DNA of 64,000 nt from Mesostigma viride (taxonomy: Eukaryota > Streptophyta > Mesostigmatophyceae > Mesostigmatales > Mesostigmataceae), in NCBI GenBank assembly GCA_009746045.1, contig RPFO01000103.1, forward strand, positions 129,001 to 193,000, in the 5' to 3' direction. The notes below the pieces were generated by a model that worked only from the letters and a program-made list of their open reading frames with translations, ran no database searches and was not told the origin of the DNA. The position numbers and the translations under genes are program-made. Below are positions 51,954-64,000 of the stretch, piece after piece (the first letter of the stretch is position 1; every line of letters begins with the position of its first letter).

Positions 51954-53278
51954 CACCTCCCCCAGCACGGACTCCATCCGAGCTGCAGTGGCGGAGCAGC
52001 TGGCGCCGATGGCTGAGCAGCTCGCCGCCCTGAACGCGCCTGACGGCCCACTCAACACTCTCTCGGCCAAGGTCAACAACATTGAAGCCAGAGTCGCCCT
52101 TAAGCTCCAGCCTCAGTTTACTGCTACGCAAGAGCACATTGCCACCAAAGTTTCCGAGGCCACAGCCACTGTGACCACCCGCCTTAACCAGGTGGAAGGC
52201 CGAGTCGGCCAAGGCACCGTGAAACTTGAGGCAGTTGCCGCCAAGGTAGACGCCCTGGCCACGCAGGTCCCCGAGATCGCCGAGCGAACGGCCACCATCG
52301 CCGCCCAACCTGCTGGTAGGGCTAGTGATGACCCCTCGACTCGCGCCTCCTGGGCGGACCTGCTCAAGAGCCAGGCATCCTCTACCACGACCGCCATCAC
52401 CACCAAGCTCCAGGAGCTGGAAGACACGCGCCGCGAGGCCGCTGACCGCGACCGTCGCCGCTGCCGGGTCATCCTCAGGCGCTTCGACATGCTGCCGGAG
52501 GAGACCCCAGACTCTCTTCTCGACGAGCTGAAGAAACAGCTCTTGGCGCGCATGCAGCTGCCAGGTGCGATACTGCAGGGCGCCTACCGCCTGCCCCATC
52601 CACGGGCCAAGGCTGGGCCCCCTCCAGTGGTCCTCACCTTCAGCGACATCACAGCCCGAGTTCGGTTCCTCTCTCGCCGCAAGAAGCTGGTGGACACCTC
52701 CTGGTCGCTTGACGACGACCTGACGCCAGCCCAGCAGCAGCAACGCCGCGATCAGTGGCCCGACTACATCCGCCACAAGACCAACCCCGAGAAGCCCCAA
52801 GTGTACTGGCGGGGCGGGGACCTCTACGTCAACAAGAAACTGTGGAAGCCCCCCCGGGCTTCCCCGGGATAGAGCACTCCAGCTAGTTGTCTAGATGGGG
52901 GCAATCGATGATGGGATAGCTTAGGCATTACAGCACTTGAAACGATATTAGCGCACAGCGTTATAGTACCTTCAATTAGCTCTGGCACCTTGTGGCCATC
53001 AGCTTGCGCCTTAATTAGCCGACGTCTTGAGCCCACCTCACATTTGTAGCATAAGCTATGCGTCAGCCTACCTATGGTATTGCACTGGTTGTATTGCACC
53101 CACAGTGTTGCGCCCCGGCACCATGCCGTGGAGAGAGCGCTCTGTGGCCTGCCCACCTGCGGCAGTGAGAGAAGCTAGGGCGCCCTCCCTCCTTCTCACT
53201 GTGTATATAGGGTTGAAGGTTCCTTTACTCTGTATTGGCACCCACGTGACGCAGTCACGTGCTTATTAATTAATTAAT
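51954..53278 (+). mobile_element. 5'-truncated ORF1-only retrotransposon, element E3, tail type C
   Basis: Inserted into the minus-strand LINE with the 10- to 11-base duplication TAGGGGAGCTG (51943-51953 and 53279-53289). It contains ORF1 sequence, a roughly 390-base 3' UTR, the hairpin ACGTGAC-GCA-GTCACGT and TTAA repeats. No ORF2. The tail matches that of the LINE at 14177-14858. Confidence 0.85.
51960..52872 (+). CDS. ORF1 protein of E3, N-terminally truncated, L1 ORF1p-like
   Basis: Open from the left edge of the element, so the true start is lost; the first in-frame ATG gives MAEQLAALNA. Residues to about 130 form a coiled-coil-like stretch (VNNIEARVALKLQ, RLNQVEGRVGQGT). Then come RRCRVILRRFDML, HPRAKAGPPPVVLTF, LDDDLTPAQQQQRRDQWPDY and VYWRGGDLYVNKKLW, the same order as in E1. 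About 300 residues remain, with no break. It is diverged from E1/E2 and represents a separate subfamily. Confidence 0.75.
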
Positions 53279-54780
53279 TAGGGGAGCTGTCTGGCGTGCC
53301 TCCCGTGGGTTTGCACACGCGGGTGCTTCCCCACGGGGGGGGGGGGCTCGTTGTCCTCTATGACCTGGGCCCACTTGGCCTTGTCCATAATCTTCTTCCA
53401 AATCACGGAGAGGCCTAGGCCCCCCATGTCCTCTACTAGCTGTTCTTTGAAGGTGCGGGCCTTGCGGCGTCTAACATCACTGGGCCGGCCCAGCCCACGT
53501 CAGGAGGTGCCGGCCAGGCTGAGCTGGTCGCAGTCCCGCGGGAGGGCCACGTGAGGTGTCTACCTGGTTGGTGCGAGCTAGGTGCCCTACGAGCTGCAGG
53601 CGCCGCTGCGCTTAATGGTGCTGGTGATATATGGCATGCCCAGGTAAAGGTCCTCATTGCGGACATGAGCAGCATATCCTACTCTGAAAATGGATCGCAG
53701 CATGTTGGTGACCGCGCCGTCCAGCTTGCGGGCCAGGTCGGCGGTGAGGGTCCACGTCTCGGCCCCATATACGTGAGAGCAGGAAGGGCGGCGAGGACCT
53801 TAAACAGGTCCTGTTTCTCGATCTTGCCCAGGGGCTTGCGCCACAGGGCCCGGTACTGGCGTAAAGCGTGCCAGGCGAGGGAGATGCGATGGTCCACATC
53901 GGCCTCGCAGCTGGGAAGCAGGCTGCCCAGCAGCTTGACGCGGTCCCGATACAGGACTCGAGCTCTAGCCGTCAAGGAGATATAGGGGTGGCGGTGAGTG
54001 GGTGAGCCCAACCGCAAGGGCCTCTGTCTTCTTGCTGACCTCAAGCCCCACTGCACGGGCTTCGATAGCCAGGCAGTCAAGCCATGTCTGCACGTGCCCA
54101 GTGTCCTCGAAGAGGGTGGTGTCGTCTGCGTAGATGATGTCCGCCAGCCGAATCTCCGTTTCCGCTCCGCCATGCCAGTAGTGACCAGTTAGCAACCTGC
54201 ACCCCTGGTTCCCTATGTACCCACGATGCGGGCAAAGCGCTTGCGCGCCTGAATTACGTATTCGACCACAATAATGAACAGGTAGGGCGACAGCATGCAG
54301 CCCTGCCACACACCCTTCTGTAAAGGGCATGGTGGCGTGGTCCCGTAAGAAGTGCGCACCGAAGTGGTGGACCCTTCATACAGGTTGCGGATGACAGCAA
54401 TAAGGGGGCGGGGGATCCGGAACAGCTCGAGGATGTCCCAAAGCGCAGGCCAGAAAACCGAATCGAAGGCTTTGATGAAGTCCACCAGCACAAGGTGCAA
54501 AGGGGACTCACCAGGCTGAAGGCGTTGCAGTTCCTCCACAAGTCGGCGAGTAGCGAAGAGCGCCTGTATTGTGTTGCGAAGAGCGCCTGTACTGAACGGA
54601 AGCCGTGCTGAGTCTCGCTGAGGTGACCGTCCAGGGCCGTGCACAGGTGGTTCAGGATGAGCCGCATAAGAAGCTTGAGGGGGGCACTTTGAATGCACAC
54701 CCCTCTGTAGTTGCATGATACGTTAACTAAACCAGTTGTCCATGGCCTGGACCAGTCAGGTACATGCATGACCTTTATTG

Positions 54781-55213
54781 AACACGGTAAATGTACACAC
54801 ATCGAAGATATGCACAGTAAAAACGTCCGGAGCAAGAACAAAATAAGAACCTGCCTTTGCAAACCCTCCTGGCCATGACGGTTTCAGCTCCCCAACTCTA
54901 AACCATACAGCACAGCGGTAGCACTGTGCATCTGAGATTATCAATATCTACGCCATACCAATATAATCGTATTAACAAGAGGACTGACATACCATTTAGT
55001 GAGACACCCGTTCCTGGACGGATGGCACACGTGAGGACTAGAGCTGTAGTCTGCGAGAAAAAGCGCAAACTAGAACCAGACCCCGGAAAAAGGCATCCGA
55101 CATCGCTGCTTTGGCGCTCGAGACAAGGTCGAGGACCTGCTGGATGACATTTCAATCGTCGGTGGCGTTTCCTAACCAGAAGTTATTCTAATTGATATAA
55201 CTTAATTGTCATT
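54781..55213. other. Intergenic region downstream of the LRR gene
   Basis: No coding region supported. The 3' end of the minus-strand LRR gene would lie here; no clear polyadenylation signal was identified. Confidence 0.4.
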
Positions 55214-62159
<6,946 letters not shown>

Positions 62160-64000
62160 CTCTGGCGCGGGTAAAGGCATGCGCATAACCAGCCTCGCCA
62201 CTGGTTTCATGCAGAGGCAATCCTCGATCTCAACCCTGTGCTCCCTGTCGCATTAATTGAGCATCGACAAATTTCACACTAGGTAATTAACAACCTATGT
62301 AAATCCATCAGGCCCGGCAGAAGTGCAAGCGCATCGGCTTTAGCATAGTATTATCCGGCTCCATAATCCATAAGCAATCCTCATGGGAGGTAACGTCGCG
62401 GCTGGCCGACGACCACCTTGCATTTCGCGTAGCCTGGTTTGCCGATTAATGGTGATGACAACACGCGATGGGTTACTTACGTGAACGTTCCATCCGTTTA
62501 CTCGCCTGCATAGCTTGGGCCTCTTGGCAGGGCGTTCGCGTGCCAACTGCCGAGCCCACGCGTGGCACTCCGTCCGTTAAGCGATACGGCAAGACATTAT
62601 CTTGATACCACAAAAAACAGATGGCTGGATTCTAACTACGACTCTAGATTCTTTTAGTAGGAACAATCATGTAGGATATTTACTGTGCAAACTGAGTACG
62701 GCCGAAATAAATTCTGCGGTCATCGACCGCACGCGCTGCCCATGTGCGGGGACGGATCCAACAGCTGACTGACTGACGACCGCACGCGCGGCACGCGCAG
62801 CGCACTGCGAAGTACCGTTGTTCCAGATCCGAGTACAGTACAAATTACTATTATTATTAGTAGTAGTTGTGTCCAACAGTACACAGTACACAATACCCAC
62901 GAGGCAGGTCGGGAATAAACTAGTCCAGCCGTGGGATGATGGTCTTGATGACTGGATTCACTCTGTTGGATAACCGGCGTGTCTTCTGCTGCCATCTAAA
63001 CAAGTTTGCTGACTCACCCGGAGTACGACGCGTGGCCTGTAGGATATGCGTCATTCCTAGCTGATGCCCTAATTGCCCTTTCGCTTTTATGGCATTGTCA
63101 CTGTCGAACCTTTTGGTTTGCTCTCGCGAGTGATCGTCGTGGTCTGAAGTCAGCTTTTATCTTGAGCCTTGAAATGCCTGGCCGATCTTTCAAGTGGAGA
63201 GAGGAAGGGCTGCGTTGTTTCCGCTCCTTTGAATTGTTTAATTGACTCCTTGAGTAGAGGCGGCGCAATTGTAGTCTCTGCTAGTCTCGTAGGCGCGGTC
63301 CCTGCTGTGGTCGTCAATTATGGCGCTTTGTCGTGCCTTAGTCACGTGCTTCCTGATCGGCTTCGTTATTCCTTCTTTGGTGAGGCTTTCTATTCGAAAT
63401 TATTTTGTTTCCGATTCCCGTGCCTCTTATAGTTTGACAGCATGTCAGACCTCGCAGCACGCCTCGTATGCTGTAGAAATTGTCATTTTCACAATTGGGA
63501 AATTCCCGTTCTCCCGGCACGAACAGGCATGGCGCCCTTCCGAGGTGGATAGAATTCGCATAGCGGACGGCCCAGTGGCCCGACCCCAGTCGCTGGCGTA
63601 CCAGCAGATGCTAAATTGCCCAAGAATCCCAACGCGCCCAACACCGACGAGCGTGCACGATCTCGGACCCGGCGACATATCGGTGCGTCGCGCCTGGCCA
63701 ATTCACTGTCTTTGACCCATGGCGATGCCCACGGCGTCTCTGGTGACACCAGGGCGTTGGGGAGTCTGGATAATAAAGAGCTCGCAGAACCGCACCACAT
63801 TCAGACCCCTGCCTCGTAACGGCGCTCTTGCCAGCTTGGCCCTCTGTTCGCCTTCCACCGTGTAATTGTTAATCTATTGCGTGTAGTTATAGTTCATGCT
63901 CACACGGTAACTACTTGTGGCAGCTGCTTTCGCTCCGGGTTGCATAGCCTATCTGGGCACGGAAGTCAACGTGATAATTATTTTATCTGGGCACGGAAGT
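62160..64000. other. Region without a recognised gene
   Basis: 5' flank of the LRR gene followed by unassigned DNA. At 63520-63820 the sequence becomes GC-rich with overlapping frames on both strands and could hold an exon, but no known motif and no supported splice sites are seen. The window ends inside this region. Confidence 0.35.

Larger units (their letters stand above)
51775..54780 (-). mobile_element. LINE with RTE-like ORF2, tail type A, split by E3
   Basis: Minus strand. The 3' end is at 51775 (TTAA repeats, type A hairpin). The 3' UTR runs to 51953 and resumes at 53279 after the inserted element E3. Frames from 53436 to 54780 carry LSETQHGFRS, LVLVDFIKAFDSVFW, KGVWQGCMLSPYLF, YADDTTLF and GHLAR-region residues in the order of a LINE reverse transcriptase and C-terminal domain, spread over several frames, so it is dead. 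It is 5'-truncated near 54780 but is the longest ORF2 copy in the window. Confidence 0.8.

Noticed and set aside
63320-63819. Frames of 131 and 103 codons near the right end
   Set aside because: They overlap on opposite strands, lack known motifs, and no donor or acceptor could be tied to a neighbouring exon.

Overview
The window is nuclear DNA of a eukaryote in the green lineage, most likely a streptophyte alga or an early-diverging plant. The evidence is GT-AG introns, a CXIP4-type zinc-knuckle protein, a small three-exon protein with motifs of a plant-only family, and a plant-style LRR ectodomain protein. There is no operon structure, no rRNA and no convincing free-standing tRNA gene. The species cannot be named from the sequence.

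Five host genes are supported. (1) A three-exon gene on the minus strand (20931-21741) for a small conserved plant protein. (2) A five-exon gene on the plus strand (33559-40679) for a 348-residue secreted or ER protein that fuses a canopy/saposin-like six-cysteine domain to a thioredoxin-like domain lacking CxxC. (3) A single-exon ankyrin-repeat gene (45134-46753, minus). (4) A single-exon SR-like zinc-knuckle gene (49179-49811, plus). (5) A six-exon gene on the minus strand (55214-62159) for a 648-residue membrane-anchored LRR protein with an N-terminal PPC-like domain and no kinase. For genes 1, 2 and 5 I set the splice sites by hand; every junction is GT-AG and keeps phase.

Most of the rest is mobile DNA. 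Region by region: 1.6-4.65 kb, a broken LTR-retrotransposon gag-pro fossil; 5.9-6.4 kb, a MITE with perfect 25-bp terminal inverted repeats; 9.9 and 28.3 kb, two copies of a tRNA-derived SINE-like repeat; 11.6-13.5, 25.4-27.1 and 37.9-39.8 kb, TIR elements bounded by TTAA; 13.7-19.9 kb, a deep nest of retroelements; 28.8-31.8 kb, another nest; 32.2-33.3 kb, a TIR element with 29-bp perfect ends; 40.9-44.4 kb, LINE fragments and a dispersed inverted repeat; 47.8-48.9 kb, a retroelement C-terminal nuclease-like fragment; 50.4-54.8 kb, a third retroelement nest.

The most interesting system is a set of retrotransposons that carry only ORF1 (an L1-type ORF1p-like protein) and no reverse transcriptase. 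Two are complete, about 1.97 kb each, with 11- and 13-bp target-site duplications. Each ORF1-only type ends in the same hairpin plus TTAA-repeat tail as an ORF2-bearing LINE in the same window, which suggests they are mobilised in trans by tail-matched partner LINEs. A second theme is that introns of two unrelated host genes contain decayed or amplified copies of the adjoining exon edge with its splice site.
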